Positions 18,943-28,329 of a stretch of 64,000 nt of DNA are shown piece by piece. Each line of letters starts with the position of its first letter. Within the stretch, counting starts at the first letter, position 1. Source of the DNA: Alsobacter soli (GTDB taxonomy: Bacteria > Pseudomonadota > Alphaproteobacteria > Rhizobiales > Beijerinckiaceae); the NCBI RefSeq assembly GCF_003004785.1, contig NZ_PVZS01000006.1, positions 62,001-126,000 of the forward strand, written 5' to 3'. The notes under the pieces are model-generated. The model did not search any database. It saw nothing but the letters and a program-made list of their open reading frames with translations, and was not told the origin of the DNA. The position numbers were made by a program, and so were the translations under genes.

Positions 18943-20373
18943 TCAGCCTTTCTTGTTGGCTTCGCGGAAGGCCTTGCCCCAGCCCTCCTTCACCACCTGC
19001 CGACCGCGGCCGAGCGCCAGCGCGTCGTCCGGCACATCGTCCGTGACGACCGAGCCGGAGCCCACATAGGCGCCTGACCCGATCGTCACGGGGGCGACCA
19101 GGGCCGAGTTGGAGCCGATGAAGGCGCCCTCGCCGATGATCGTCTTCGCCTTGTGGAAGCCGTCGTAGTTGCAGGTGATCGTGCCGGCCCCGACATTGGC
19201 CTTCGCGCCCACCACCGCGTCACCCACATAGCTCAGGTGGTTAATCTTGGCGCCGGTCTCGACCTTGGCGTTCTTGACCTCGCAGAAGTTGCCGACCTTC
19301 GTCTTGGCGCCGAGATCGGCGCCCGGGCGCAGCCGCGCGAAGGGCCCAACCTCCGCGCCCTCCCCGATCGCCGCCTTCTCGAAATGGCAGTTGGCGTGGA
19401 TCACCGCCCCTGCTCCGACGGTGACTCCCAAACCGAAGAACACATTGGGCTCGATCACCACGTCCTCGCCGATCCGGGTGTCGTGGCTCAGGAACACCGT
19501 TTCGGGCGCCACCATGGTCACCCCGGCGCGCATCGCGGCCTCGCGCAGGCGGCCCTGCATGATCGACTCGGCCACGGCGAGCTGCACCCGGTCGTTCACG
19601 CCCCGGACCTCGTCCTCGTCAGCGACCAGGGCCAGCGTGGCGTAGCCGCGCCCGCGCGCCTCCGAAACGGCATCGGTGAGGTAGAATTCGCCTTGCGCGT
19701 TGTCGGAGCCGATGGCGTCCAGCAACTCCAGCGCATGCCGACCATCGAAGGCCATCAGGCCGGCGTTGCACAGCGTGATCCGCCGCTCGTCCTCGCTGGC
19801 GTCCTTGTGCTCGCGGATCGCCACGAGGGATCCCTCGTCCACCACCATGCGGCCATATCCAGTCGGGTCCCGGGCCTCGAAGCCGAGAGCCGCCACAGAT
19901 GCGCCCTCCCCGACGGCGTTGCGCATCCGCTGGATGGTTGACGGCCGCACGAGCGGCGTGTCCGCGAAGAGCACGACCACATCGTCGAATCCGTCGGCGA
20001 TCGCCTCCCGCGCAGCCAGCACGGCGTGCGCCGTGCCGAGGCGCTGCTCCTGCACATACACCCTCGCCCCCGGCGCCAGCCGCAGGGCCTCCCGCGCGAC
20101 ATCCTCGCGGCCCGGCCCCACAACAACCGCGATCGCATCCACGCCCGCATCCTCGGCCGCCTTGACCACATGGCCCAGCATGCTGAGGCCCGCGACGGCG
20201 TGCAGAACCTTGGGGGTGGCGGATTTCATCCGCGTGCCCTCGCCGGCCGCCAGAATGATCGCTAGCCCACGGCGGGTCGCGATGGGGGCCAGCAACTCGT
20301 CGGCCAACTCTCCGCCGATGTCCGGACCGGTGTCGGTGGGCTTGGCGACGGCAGGCGGGACGATCTCGTTCAT
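18943..20373 (-). CDS. glmU: Bifunctional UDP-GlcNAc pyrophosphorylase / GlcN-1-P acetyltransferase
   Basis: A 476-residue enzyme making UDP-GlcNAc for peptidoglycan and LPS. The N-terminal uridylyltransferase has [11 protein letters not shown] (about 41-51) and [11 protein letters not shown]. The C-terminal left-handed beta helix has [36 protein letters not shown] and the acetyltransferase end. The catalytic site starts about 37 residues later than usual, leaving a Pro/Asp-rich N-terminal extension ([14 protein letters not shown]). ATG at 20397 would lengthen it further. It converges on trpE and diverges from the SPOR-like gene. Confidence 0.95.
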   Translation of the reverse strand: MNEIVPPAVAKPTDTGPDIGGELADELLAPIATRRGLAIILAAGEGTRMKSATPKVLHAVAGLSMLGHVVKAAEDAGVDAIAVVVGPGREDVAREALRLAPGARVYVQEQRLGTAHAVLAAREAIADGFDDVVVLFADTPLVRPSTIQRMRNAVGEGASVAALGFEARDPTGYGRMVVDEGSLVAIREHKDASEDERRITLCNAGLMAFDGRHALELLDAIGSDNAQGEFYLTDAVSEARGRGYATLALVADEDEVRGVNDRVQLAVAESIMQGRLREAAMRAGVTMVAPETVFLSHDTRIGEDVVIEPNVFFGLGVTVGAGAVIHANCHFEKAAIGEGAEVGPFARLRPGADLGAKTKVGNFCEVKNAKVETGAKINHLSYVGDAVVGAKANVGAGTITCNYDGFHKAKTIIGEGAFIGSNSALVAPVTIGSGAYVGSGSVVTDDVPDDALALGRGRQVVKEGWGKAFREANKKG

Positions 20374-20481
20374 GGGCGTAAGTCTCTCCGGCAGCATTTC
20401 GTTTACATTGCCGCCCTATGGTGAACAGGGATTAACCAGCGCGAGCCCTCGCCACAAGCCCGCGCGACCAGATGACGAACC

Positions 20482-21042
20482 ATGGCGATCGACGCCCGGA
20501 TTGAACCCACCTTCTCCGACACGCCCCGGCTTGGCCGCGCTCGCGAGCCACGGTCGCCGGACCGCGCGACCGCAACTGCGGATCGGGAGCGGCGCGCCCG
20601 CATGGCCGGCTGGTGGGCGGTCTTCGCCGTCGCGCTCGCCCTGACCGGCCCTTCCGTTCTGCCCCTGCGCTCGTCCCTGCGCCCGACCTTGGCGAAGCTG
20701 GGCGCCTCCCTCGAAAAAGACGTCCTGACCACGGGATCGTTGCCGCCGCAGAGCGCCAAGCCAGAGCCGGCCCTTGTCCAACCCCAAAGCTTTGCAGTCC
20801 TGCTTGGGGAAGCGAGCAGCCCGGACACCCTGTGGGGCTGGTGGAAGATCCTGCAGCTGCGTCACAAGGACAGCGTCGGCGCCCTAGCGGCGAGCGTCCT
20901 GCAGGCGCCGGACGCGCCCTCGCGTCACCGCCTGACGCTGGGGCCTTTCCAGAACGCCGCCCAGGCCGCCGACTTCTGCGGGAAATGGAGGGCCGCGGGA
21001 ACGACCTGCAGCCTGGCGCGGTCCGACGGCGTCCGCCTTTAG
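20482..21042 (+). CDS. Membrane-anchored SPOR-like domain protein
   Basis: A 186-residue protein. Residues 1-40 are Arg-rich and cytosolic, 41-60 (MAGWWAVFAVALALTG) a single membrane helix, then a Pro/Ser-rich linker. Residues about 100-186 resemble a SPOR domain: QSFAVLLGEASSPD, a helix with WGWWKILQLRH, the strand HRLTLGPFQNAAQAADFCGK and a closing AGTTCSLAR. SPOR domains bind denuded peptidoglycan at division sites. The similarity is by pattern, not database. It is transcribed divergently from glmU and ahead of opgGH. Confidence 0.7.
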   Translation: MAIDARIEPTFSDTPRLGRAREPRSPDRATATADRERRARMAGWWAVFAVALALTGPSVLPLRSSLRPTLAKLGASLEKDVLTTGSLPPQSAKPEPALVQPQSFAVLLGEASSPDTLWGWWKILQLRHKDSVGALAASVLQAPDAPSRHRLTLGPFQNAAQAADFCGKWRAAGTTCSLARSDGVRL

Positions 21043-21205
21043 TCGCGGCCATGCGCCCCGCACAAGGCCCACATGGACCCAATGCGGTCGCAAACGCCTC
21101 CTAAAGCTCTGAGAGTATGTTAGAAGCCCTGCCCGGGAAGACTCCACGCGCGCAGCCCGTGGTATCTTTCATCGCGCCGCGGGTCTGGAATAGGTCTTCC
21201 CACGC

Positions 21206-22795
21206 ATGTCGAGCGTCAAACCTGCGATCTTCTCCGGCGGGACCGGACTTCCGGTGGATCGGCGAACAGTGCTGTCCATGGGTCTCGCCGCCGGCGCAGC
21301 CGCCTTCGCCGGACCGGCGCTTGCGCAGAATTTCGCGACCCAGGCCATGCAGAACGCGCTGGGAGAAGGCCAGCGGTTCAACGCCACGACGTTGACGGAC
21401 CTGGCAAAGCTGCTCGCGAAGCGGCCCTACCAGGCGCCTCCGAACGACCTGCCGGATCCGTTCAACAATCTCACCTACGAGCAGTACATCGGCATCCGCG
21501 CCCAGCCCAACGCCTTCCTGTGGAGCAACGAGGGCCGGGGCTTCACGGTGGAGCCCCTGCACCGCGGCTTCGCCTTCCAGAACGCTGTCTCCCTCTTCAC
21601 GATCGAGGACGGCCTGGTCCGCCGGGTCGTGTACGACCGCAGCCGTTTCGACTACGGCCGGCTGAACGTCCCTGCGACCCTGCCTGACCTCGGCTTTTCG
21701 GGTTTCCGCGTTTTCGGCGACGCCCAGAATGACCGCACCCGCGAGATCGCGATCTTCCAGGGCGCGACCTTCTTCCGTTCGTCGGCCCGTGGCCAGAACC
21801 TCGGGGTGATGGCCCGCGGGCTGACGCTCAAGGCGGGCGATCCCAAGGGCGAGGAGTTCCCGCTTTTCCGGGCGTTCTGGATCGAGCAGCCCGCCGCGCG
21901 CACAGACAATCTGGTCATCTACGCGCTGCTCGATTCGGAGAGCGTCACAGGGGCGTACCGGTTCACCCTGCGCCCGGGCGACGTCACCATCATCGACGCC
22001 GAACTGACCCTGTTCCCGCGTTCCGCGGTCGAGAACTGGGGCGTGGCGGGCATGACCTCGACTTACCTGTTCGGCCCCAATGACCGGCGCAACGTCGACG
22101 ACGTCCGCCCGGCGGTCTACGAGAGCGGCGGGCTGCAGATTCACAACGGCAATGACGAGTGGATCTGGCGCCCCCTGTCGAACCCCGAGACGCTCCAGAT
22201 CTCGGCGTTCGTGGACCCCTCGCCCAAGGGCTTCGGGTTGATCCAGCGCGATCGGGACTCATCCGCCTTCCTGGACGACGACCAGATGTTCGAGCGCCGG
22301 CCGAGCCTCTGGATCGAGCCGATCGGGGATTGGTCGCCGGGATTGGTCCAATTGATCGAGATTCCGACCGAATCGGAGATCAACGACAACGTTCTGACAT
22401 ACTGGCGGCCCAAACAGCCGCTCCAACCCGGGGCGGAGGTCTCCCTCGCCTACCGGCAATTCTGGTGCTGGCTGCCGCCGGAGCGCGTCGGCCTCGCCAC
22501 AGTGGCGGCTACCCGGGTGGGCCGAGGCCGCACAAACACGTCCCGCCGATTCATGGTGGATTTCACGGGTGAGATGCTGAAACAGACGCAGACCGTTCTG
22601 GAGCTCAAGGCGATGCTGTCGACGGCTCCAGGGACGGTGGCGAACCTGAGGCTCTGGCCCTATCCGGAACGCAAGCTCTACCGAGTGGGTTTCGAACTGG
22701 AGCCCGGGAACGAGAGCGCCTGCGAGTTGCGCCTCGTTCTCGAGGCCGGCGGAAAACCGCTGAGCGAAACATGGCTGTATCGTTGGACACCGTGA
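21206..22795 (+). CDS. opgG: Periplasmic glucan biosynthesis protein OpgG/OpgD family
   Basis: A 529-residue exported protein needed to make osmoregulated periplasmic glucans. A twin-arginine type signal (DRRTVLSMGLAAGAAAFAGP, ending ALAQ) occupies residues about 18-41. The mature part has the MdoG features FNNLTYEQYIGIR near its start, FDYGRLN, and YRQFWCW plus a C-terminal Ig-like region ending LSETWLYRW. The Tat-like signal is more typical of OpgD than of Sec-exported OpgG, so the paralogue assignment is uncertain. Its 3' end overlaps opgH by 25 bases. Confidence 0.93.
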   Translation: MSSVKPAIFSGGTGLPVDRRTVLSMGLAAGAAAFAGPALAQNFATQAMQNALGEGQRFNATTLTDLAKLLAKRPYQAPPNDLPDPFNNLTYEQYIGIRAQPNAFLWSNEGRGFTVEPLHRGFAFQNAVSLFTIEDGLVRRVVYDRSRFDYGRLNVPATLPDLGFSGFRVFGDAQNDRTREIAIFQGATFFRSSARGQNLGVMARGLTLKAGDPKGEEFPLFRAFWIEQPAARTDNLVIYALLDSESVTGAYRFTLRPGDVTIIDAELTLFPRSAVENWGVAGMTSTYLFGPNDRRNVDDVRPAVYESGGLQIHNGNDEWIWRPLSNPETLQISAFVDPSPKGFGLIQRDRDSSAFLDDDQMFERRPSLWIEPIGDWSPGLVQLIEIPTESEINDNVLTYWRPKQPLQPGAEVSLAYRQFWCWLPPERVGLATVAATRVGRGRTNTSRRFMVDFTGEMLKQTQTVLELKAMLSTAPGTVANLRLWPYPERKLYRVGFELEPGNESACELRLVLEAGGKPLSETWLYRWTP

Positions 22796-24978
22796 ACGCC
22801 CATTCCCAGCACGGCGCGGTCGAGATTCTCTCGGCCGCCGATCAGGCGCGGATCGTCGCCGACCAGCCGGCGCTGCCGCCGGAGTCGCCCCTGGCGATGC
22901 CGGTGCAGTCGCTGCGCGCATGGCCGCGCAAGGACACCCGCAAGCCGCTGATCAGCCGCTCCAAGCCGTGGCTCGCCCGCCTGTTCGTGTTCGCAGGCGC
23001 GCTCGGGCTCACGGGCTGGGGTGCGTTCGAGATGTACCGGGTCGTGTCGGTCTCGGGCGTCACGGCGCTGCAGTGGGCCCTGGTGGCGCTGTTCACGGTC
23101 AACTTTTCTTGGATCGCGCTGGCCTTCACCAGCGCGATCGTGGGCTTCCTGGCGCTGCTCTGGCGCAGGTGCACGCCGCCGATCCCGAAACAGTTGCAGT
23201 CGAAGACCGTCGTCGTGATGCCGGTCTACAACGAGGCGACCTCGCGCGTTTTCGCCTCGCTGCAGGCGATGTACGAGGAGATCGAGGCGACGGGCCTCGT
23301 GGACCACTTCGATTTCTTCATCCTGTCCGACAGTACGCAGCCGAACGCCTGGATCGCGGAGGAGCGCGCTTTCTGGGCGCTTCGCGAGCGCCTCGGTCCC
23401 AAGGCGCGCTTCTACTACCGGCACCGGCAGAAGAACGTCGGCCGCAAGGCCGGCAACATCGAGGACTTCGTCACCCGCTGGGGCGGCGCCTACGAGCACA
23501 TGCTGGTCCTGGACGCCGACAGCCTGATGACGGGCGCCTGCATCACGCGCCTTGCCGCCGCGATGGAGGCTGATCCCGACGCGGGCATCATCCAGTCGCT
23601 GCCGCTCATCATCAACCGCAACACCCTGTTCGCGCGCCTGCAGCAGTTCGCGGCGAAGATCTATGGGCCGGTGATCGCGACGGGCCTGGCGGTCTGGTCG
23701 GGGCGCGAGGGCAACTACTGGGGCCACAACGCCATCATCCGCACCAGGGCCTTCGCGGCCCACTGCGGATTGCCGCACCTGTCCGGGAAGCCGCCCTTCG
23801 GCGGCCACATCCTCAGCCACGACTTCGTCGAGGCCGCCCTCATCCGCCGCGCCGGCTGGACCGTCTACATGCTGCCCGACCTCGAGGGCAGCTACGAGGA
23901 GAGCCCGCCTTCCCTGATCGACCTCGCCACGCGCGACCGGCGCTGGTGCCAGGGCAACCTGCAGCATGCGCGGGTGATCGGGGCCGCCGGCCTGACCCTC
24001 CCCACGCGCCAGCACTTCGCGACGGGCATCTTCTCGTACCTCGCGTCGCCCCTCTGGCTCGCCCAACTGGTGGTCGGCATCGTGCTGGTGCTGCAGACGC
24101 GCTACGTGCGGCCGGAGTACTTCACCAAGGAGTTCTCGCTCTTCCCGGCCTGGCCGCGGTTCGACGCCGAGCGCGCGTTGCAGCTCTTCGGCATCACCAT
24201 GGCCATCCTGCTCGCGCCCAAGCTGTTCGGCCTCATCCTGGCCCTGATCCGCGGATCCCTGCGGCGCGCCAGCGGCGGCGGCTTCCGCCTGGTCGTCTCG
24301 GCCCTGGTCGAGGTGATCATGTCGGCGCTGCTCGCGCCGATCCTGATGGTCATCCAGTCCGGCGCCGTGTTCCAGATCATCGCCGGCCGCGACACCGGCT
24401 GGAACCCCCAGCGCCGCGACGACGGCTCAATCCCGTTCCGCGACATCGTGCGGCGTCACCGGGTGCAGATGCTGCTCGGCATCTTCACCGGCCTGTCCGC
24501 CTTTATGATCGCCCCGTCGCTGTTCGGCTGGATGTCGCCCACCATCCTCGGCCTGGTCCTGGCCATTCCGATCTCGGCCGCCTCCGGCATGCTGTCCTGG
24601 GGCCTGGCCCTGAAGCGGGCCGGGCTGCTCCTCACTCCCGAGGAGACGTCCCCGCCCCCGATCGCGACCCGCGCCAACGCGCTGATGCGCGAGCTGGACG
24701 CGGACGGCTTCGACGAGGACAACGCGGTCCGGGCCATCCACGCCGACCCGCAGTTCCGGTCCCGCCACGAAGCCATGCTGCCCGCCGCCCATCGTCGCAA
24801 GCGCGGCGAGATCGACCGCGACCGGGCGGTCGCCGAGGCGAAGCTGATGGACGCCGAGTCCATCGAAGACGCCACGGAGTGGCTGCACCCCAAGGAAGCC
24901 ATGGTGGTGCTGCACGACCGCGCCCTGCTCGGCCAGCTGGCCAGTCTGCCCGAGCGCCGCGAGGCCGCCGCCGCCTGA
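22771..24978 (+). CDS. opgH: Glucans biosynthesis glucosyltransferase H
   Basis: A 735-residue inner-membrane family 2 glucosyltransferase that polymerises beta-1,2-glucose from UDP-glucose. The cytosolic GT-A domain (about 140-400) has VVVMPVYNEA, the metal-binding VLDADSLMTG, and RRWCQGNLQH, the Q-x-x-R-W-type acceptor region. Hydrophobic helices flank it (two before, about six after). The C-terminal 110 residues are charged and cytosolic. It is translationally coupled to opgG, and its stop is only two bases from the stop of the convergent HlyD gene. Confidence 0.95.
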   Translation: MAVSLDTVNAHSQHGAVEILSAADQARIVADQPALPPESPLAMPVQSLRAWPRKDTRKPLISRSKPWLARLFVFAGALGLTGWGAFEMYRVVSVSGVTALQWALVALFTVNFSWIALAFTSAIVGFLALLWRRCTPPIPKQLQSKTVVVMPVYNEATSRVFASLQAMYEEIEATGLVDHFDFFILSDSTQPNAWIAEERAFWALRERLGPKARFYYRHRQKNVGRKAGNIEDFVTRWGGAYEHMLVLDADSLMTGACITRLAAAMEADPDAGIIQSLPLIINRNTLFARLQQFAAKIYGPVIATGLAVWSGREGNYWGHNAIIRTRAFAAHCGLPHLSGKPPFGGHILSHDFVEAALIRRAGWTVYMLPDLEGSYEESPPSLIDLATRDRRWCQGNLQHARVIGAAGLTLPTRQHFATGIFSYLASPLWLAQLVVGIVLVLQTRYVRPEYFTKEFSLFPAWPRFDAERALQLFGITMAILLAPKLFGLILALIRGSLRRASGGGFRLVVSALVEVIMSALLAPILMVIQSGAVFQIIAGRDTGWNPQRRDDGSIPFRDIVRRHRVQMLLGIFTGLSAFMIAPSLFGWMSPTILGLVLAIPISAASGMLSWGLALKRAGLLLTPEETSPPPIATRANALMRELDADGFDEDNAVRAIHADPQFRSRHEAMLPAAHRRKRGEIDRDRAVAEAKLMDAESIEDATEWLHPKEAMVVLHDRALLGQLASLPERREAAAA

Positions 24979-24980
24979 GG

Positions 24981-25895
24981 CTAGGTCGCGGGCCAGCGCG
25001 CGAAGCGTGGCCACCAGTCGGGCCAGGTCTTCTGGCCCTGCCCGCCCACCACGACCGTCGCGGTCATGCCGGCGCTGAGCGCGATCTCCTTCGGCACGTT
25101 CTCTATGGCGATGCGGACGGGAATGCGCTGGGCGAGGCGCACCCAGTTGAAGGTGGGGTTCACGTTCAGGACGAGGTCGGAACCATGAGTGATTTCCCGG
25201 TCCGCGATGGCCCGTGAGACGCTTTCCACCCGCCCGCGGATCTCTGGCTCGAACCCCATCAGGCGGATGGTCGCGGGATCGCCGTCGTGGATGCGGGCGA
25301 TCTTTGTCTCCTCGAAGTACCCGGCCACGTAGAACGAGTCTTCGTCAACGAGCGCCGCCAGCGCCTTGCCGGCAGAGGCGTAGTCGCCGGGATGAATCTG
25401 CAGGTTGGTCACGAAGCCGTTAACCGGCGAGCGCACCTCCGTGCGGTCCAGATTGAGCCGGGCGACGTCAAGCTCCGCCAGGGCGGCCCCATAGGCCGCC
25501 TCGGCGGCGGCGAGCGCCGCCGCGGCCTGCTCCCGGGCTTCCTCGGTGATGGCGCCCGTCGTCAGGCGCGAGCGGCGGTCGAATTCGCGTTTCTTCTGGT
25601 CCCGGTCGCTCTCGCGCCCCTGCGCGGTCGCCTCAGCCTGCGCCAGCGCGAAGCGGTAGCGCGCAGGATCGATGACGAACAGGACGTCGCCTTTCCTGAC
25701 GCGCTGGTTGTCCTTGGCGCGGACGTCCACGACCGGGCCCGAAACATCGGGCGCGAGCGCGAGCACGTTGGCCCGCACCCGCCCGTCTCGCGTCCATGGC
25801 TGCTCCACATAGGCCCGCCAGGCGAAAAAGGCCGCGACGGCGGCCGCAACGACGACAAGAAGGGTGAAGAACACACGGGACAGCGCGGCGAGCAT
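24981..25895 (-). CDS. HlyD/AaeA-type membrane fusion protein
   Basis: A 304-residue periplasmic adaptor. An N-terminal membrane helix (about 8-27) is followed by lipoyl-like halves (VRANVLALAPDVSGPVV and VRSPVNGFVTNLQIHPGDY) flanking a coiled-coil hairpin rich in Ala and Arg (about 75-150). A beta-barrel domain then contains VAGYFEETKI. It links an inner-membrane pump to an outer channel. Its ATG overlaps the DUF1656 stop by one base, making it the last gene of the FUSC-DUF1656-HlyD operon. This set equals AaeB/AaeX/AaeA, an efflux system for hydroxybenzoic acids in E. coli; the substrate here is unproven. Confidence 0.92.
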   Translation of the reverse strand: MLAALSRVFFTLLVVVAAAVAAFFAWRAYVEQPWTRDGRVRANVLALAPDVSGPVVDVRAKDNQRVRKGDVLFVIDPARYRFALAQAEATAQGRESDRDQKKREFDRRSRLTTGAITEEAREQAAAALAAAEAAYGAALAELDVARLNLDRTEVRSPVNGFVTNLQIHPGDYASAGKALAALVDEDSFYVAGYFEETKIARIHDGDPATIRLMGFEPEIRGRVESVSRAIADREITHGSDLVLNVNPTFNWVRLAQRIPVRIAIENVPKEIALSAGMTATVVVGGQGQKTWPDWWPRFARWPAT

Positions 25896-26101
25896 CAGCG
25901 GGGACCGAACACCAAGAGCACGAGGCTGGACAGCAGGAGAACGAAAGCGGCGAAGTTGAACAGCGCGGGATGCCAGACCCGGCGCTCCACGCCGGTCAGT
26001 TCAAGCAGGCGGCGCAGGACAAGCCACGCGATGGCGGCGGCTGCGAGCAGCGCCGCCATCGGCGACAGAAAGACGCCCAAGAGGTCCAGTTCGCGGATCA
26101 T
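25895..26101 (-). CDS. DUF1656 family small membrane protein (AaeX-like)
   Basis: A 68-residue protein with two transmembrane helices (about 8-30 and 45-65) and the family opening REL-LLGVFLSPMA. DUF1656 proteins are encoded between a FUSC permease and a HlyD protein, as here, and are presumed subunits of that pump. It overlaps FUSC by four bases (ATGA) and the HlyD gene by one, so all three are translationally coupled. Confidence 0.9.
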   Translation of the reverse strand: MIRELDLLGVFLSPMAALLAAAAIAWLVLRRLLELTGVERRVWHPALFNFAAFVLLLSSLVLLVFGPR

Positions 26102-28161
26102 GCAAGAGCCTCTTCGGGGATCTCCAGAGCGAGCGGCGTGCGCTGGGCGCGGAAGAATTCGGCATGCCGGTCGAGCGTCGCCCGGATCGCCGCGATGGTC
26201 AGCAGCGCCATTTCCGACGCTTCTCCTTCGCCCTGCTCGCGAAGCGCAGCCATCGCGCCCGAGGCCGGTCCGGACGGCAGTTCACCCCGCTTGCCCCTGG
26301 CCAGGAGCGAGAAGTGCCGCGCGAGAACGCCCAGGGTCTCCTGGACGCGGCCGTGCAAAGGCTCGGGCAGATCAGCGGCCGCGCGGCGAAGCGCCAGGAT
26401 GTTGAGGCCGATGCGCAGGGCGGCGAGCGCGCCCTGCAGGGTGGCCCTCTGCTGTGGGTCCGCCGTGTCCAGCCGGGCGAACAGGGCGTTGACGCGGTCG
26501 AACATGGTGGCCTCGAACGCGTCGCGCCCCGGGGCGCCGCTTCGCGACAGCCGGGCAAGGTCGCGCAGGATCGCCCCATGGATGCGCTCGATGGCCCAGG
26601 CGACGCCCAGAGGCCGCAGAAGCCTGAACATCAGGATGCCGACACAGATGCCCCCAATGAGCCCCAGCGCGCCGTTCGCGAACACGTCGAACTCGCTTGG
26701 TGGCGTCGTGTTGGAGATGGCCAGCAAGGCGGTGAAGTTGAGCCCCAGCGGCATCACGCTGGTCCCGATGCGCGGCAGCGCCATGATCATGCCGAACGGG
26801 ATATAGAACAGGGCCAGCACCGCCGTGAGTCCGGCGAAGTCGTTGACCAGGGGAAGCACGGCGAAGAGCGCGAGCCCGGCCAGGATGGCCGAGAGGGTCG
26901 TCATCCGCAGGAAACCACCGGCCGCCGCCGCCGGATCGTCCAGGGCCGCCATGATGCTGCAGATCACCGCCGCGAAGACCACGGCCGAGCCGCCGTTGGC
27001 CCAGGCCGTCCCGATCCAGAGCGCGGAAGCGACGAGCACGGCCGTCGCCGAGATCGCCCCGGCGACCAGCGCCAGGATCGGCTCGCGATAACGGACGGAG
27101 ACCGCCCGCCCGCCAGGCCCGACCCGCCGCCCTGCGTGAACCGCGTCGCGAAGGCGCCTGATGCGCCGCTGCAGCACCAGCACGTCGTCGAACCGCTCCA
27201 GGATGTTGCGGACCAGGATGAGCCGGGGGTCCTGCCTCATGGCCGCGAGATCCGGCCGCAGCGCAGCCGCCTCGCGCCGGACCTTTTCGACCGCTTCGCG
27301 TCTGGCGAGGCCGGGCGGAGGGCCGGTTTCCGGATCGAGCAGAAGAGAGCCGCGCGCCAGCACGGCCCGCATGGGCTGGGCGGCGGGCAAATCCAATGTC
27401 CGCAGGATGGCCAGGCGGTCGTGGATCGAGACCAGCATGGAGATCATGGTCAGGACCTGTCTCTGCAGCGCGCTGGCGCCGCTGGAGGCCCTGCGCACGG
27501 CCGGCGTGTCGAACGTGGCGAAGACGCGAAGGTTGTCGAGGTTCACGGCGTCGGCGACCAAGGATCGTCTGTCCGCGAGCCCCTTGGCGCTGTCGTCCTC
27601 GGCGACCAGGGTGTCCGCCGCAAACCGCCGCAGGGCGTCCACCGTGCGGTCGATCGCGTCCAGCAACTGCCTGCCCGCCGTCCGTGGCAGGATGAGCTGA
27701 CTCACCAGCGTCCCGCACAGAATGCCCAGCATGATCTCGAGGCAGCGCGCCACGGCCGTGTCGAACACCGTCAGCGGCGCCAGCGCGGCCGGCACCCCGA
27801 TGATGGCGGCCGTGTAGCCGGACAGCATGGCGCCATAGGATTCGGGCGCGTCCCGCAGCAGCACCGAGACGCCGGTGCACAGGCCCACCCACAGGGCGAG
27901 AGCGAGCAGGAAAAACGGCGGCGCATCCGCAAGCGTGGCCACCATCAGCACCGCCATGCAGGCGCCCACGAACGTGCCGACCACGCGGTAGATCGCCTTC
28001 GCCGCCACCATGCCGGCGATCGGCTGCGACACCACGAGCACCGTCAGCATCGCCCAGGACGGCTGCGGCAGGTCGGCCGAGAAGGCGATCCACAGCGCCA
28101 GCATGGCCGCCCCGAAGGTCTTCAGGGCGAAGATGGCGTCGGGCCAGTCGACACGGGGCAT
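26098..28161 (-). CDS. FUSC family permease (AaeB-like)
   Basis: A 687-residue inner-membrane protein. It has two blocks of about five to six helices (about 10-165 and 350-510), each followed by a cytosolic region, which is the duplicated FUSC/AaeB architecture. It starts DWPDAIFALKTFGAAMLALW and contains WAMLTVLVVSQP in the first block. It is the proton-driven or adaptor-linked pump of an aromatic-acid-type efflux system with DUF1656 and HlyD downstream. It is divergent from the cupin gene; no LysR regulator like AaeR is adjacent. Confidence 0.92.
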   Translation of the reverse strand: MPRVDWPDAIFALKTFGAAMLALWIAFSADLPQPSWAMLTVLVVSQPIAGMVAAKAIYRVVGTFVGACMAVLMVATLADAPPFFLLALALWVGLCTGVSVLLRDAPESYGAMLSGYTAAIIGVPAALAPLTVFDTAVARCLEIMLGILCGTLVSQLILPRTAGRQLLDAIDRTVDALRRFAADTLVAEDDSAKGLADRRSLVADAVNLDNLRVFATFDTPAVRRASSGASALQRQVLTMISMLVSIHDRLAILRTLDLPAAQPMRAVLARGSLLLDPETGPPPGLARREAVEKVRREAAALRPDLAAMRQDPRLILVRNILERFDDVLVLQRRIRRLRDAVHAGRRVGPGGRAVSVRYREPILALVAGAISATAVLVASALWIGTAWANGGSAVVFAAVICSIMAALDDPAAAAGGFLRMTTLSAILAGLALFAVLPLVNDFAGLTAVLALFYIPFGMIMALPRIGTSVMPLGLNFTALLAISNTTPPSEFDVFANGALGLIGGICVGILMFRLLRPLGVAWAIERIHGAILRDLARLSRSGAPGRDAFEATMFDRVNALFARLDTADPQQRATLQGALAALRIGLNILALRRAAADLPEPLHGRVQETLGVLARHFSLLARGKRGELPSGPASGAMAALREQGEGEASEMALLTIAAIRATLDRHAEFFRAQRTPLALEIPEEALA

Positions 28162-28329
28162 GCGGGATCATCCGGGCGCCGGAGCTTGCGCGGTGGCGTA
28201 ACGCGAAAGGGCCCGAAAGGCTGCCCGCGGCGGGAGCTTGGGCGCCATGCGGCCGGATTGGCTTGCGGCGGCTCGACGAAGCGCGCTTGAATGCTTGCAA
28301 TCCGTCATTGCAACCATCGGGAGAGATCC

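Noticed and set aside
26164-28290. A 708-codon open frame on the plus strand
   Set aside because: Antisense to the FUSC permease; the product is an Arg/Gln/His-rich low-complexity string without domains, while the minus strand encodes a well-formed membrane protein coupled to DUF1656.
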